Part shown: piece by piece, positions 5,145 through 5,208 of the stretch
How the letters are laid out: each line of letters opens with the position of its first letter
How positions within the stretch are numbered: position 1 is the first letter of the stretch
Assembly: GCA_011051425.1 (NCBI GenBank)
Contig: DRLF01000375.1
Location: 1-5,208, forward strand
Source: Thiolapillus brandeum
GTDB lineage: Bacteria; Pseudomonadota; Gammaproteobacteria; Chromatiales; Chromatiaceae
Reading direction: 5' to 3'
DNA length: 5,208 bases
Translations under genes and position numbers: made by a program
The notes under the pieces: generated by a model
What the model was told of the DNA's origin: nothing
The model's database searches: none
What the model saw: the letters and a program-made list of their open reading frames with translations, nothing else

Positions 5145-5208
5145 CTAGAAGGGAATATCGTCGTCGAAATCACCGGCGGGTACGGCTGCCGCCGGCTGCT
5201 GGGGAGCC
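5145..5208 (-). CDS. ssb: Single-stranded DNA-binding protein SSB, C-terminal tail (5' part outside window)
   Basis: The minus-strand frame ending at TAG 5145-5147 reads APQQPAAAVPAGDFDDDIPF before the stop. A Gln/Pro/Ala-rich linker followed by the acidic, hydrophobic-ended tip DFDDDIPF is the hallmark of bacterial SSB. This tip docks onto partners such as exonuclease I, RecQ, PriA and the Pol III chi subunit during replication and repair. Only the last 20 residues are inside the window; the OB-fold DNA-binding domain lies beyond 5208. A strong terminator follows at 5089-5121, so the gene is transcriptionally insulated from the envelope genes to its left. Confidence 0.93.
   Translation of the reverse strand, partial: APQQPAAAVPAGDFDDDIPF

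Noticed and set aside
4886..5173. Minus-strand open frame of 95 codons spanning the gap between ssb and the helical lipoprotein gene
   Set aside because: It runs straight through the ssb terminator, starts opposite the ssb stop region, has an Arg/Cys/Trp-rich composition unlike the real genes, and overlaps the lipoprotein start. No ribosome-binding site or recognisable motif supports it.

Overview
The window looks like chromosomal DNA of a Gram-negative bacterium, most likely a gammaproteobacterium. The evidence is four or five envelope proteins with signal peptides or lipoboxes, outer-membrane beta-barrels ending in an aromatic residue, an LpxR-type lipid A deacylase, and an SSB tail ending in DFDDDIPF. 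Base composition is moderately GC-rich: 40 of 60 bases are G+C at 601-660, but only 23 of 60 at 4081-4140. No tRNA, rRNA, CRISPR array or transposase gene is visible.

Layout. Positions 1-1974 form a tightly packed plus-strand operon. It holds the 3' end of an unidentified gene (1-117), an outer-membrane barrel gene overlapping it by ATGA (114-926), and an LpxR/DUF2219-family lipid A 3'-O-deacylase gene with a GTG start (937-1974). Its last codons run into a convergent minus-strand pair, and the two tails overlap by 7 bp at 1968-1974. The minus-strand pair (read from 3603 down to 1968) is a 429-residue protein that looks like a MipA/OmpV barrel joined to a second, PagL-like barrel. It is followed after 4 bp by a small DUF4156 lipoprotein gene. 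Upstream of this pair, 3604-3843 is non-coding and dominated by a 143-bp nested palindrome with a perfect 23-bp stem. Next comes a minus-strand gene for a 349-residue, highly helical lipoprotein of unknown function (3844-4893). A 251-bp gap then holds a strong intrinsic terminator (5089-5121) belonging to ssb, whose last 20 codons enter from the right edge (5145-5208, minus strand).

How the genes may work together. Apart from ssb and the unidentified 5' fragment, every gene encodes an exported outer-membrane barrel or lipoprotein. The two convergent units each contain a protein related to lipid A deacylases: LpxR on the plus strand and the C-terminal half of the MipA fusion on the minus strand. 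This suggests, as inference only, a small locus for outer-membrane or LPS remodelling. The points most worth a second look are the two-barrel fusion, the palindromic element just upstream of it, and the Asp in place of Glu in the LpxR active-site segment.
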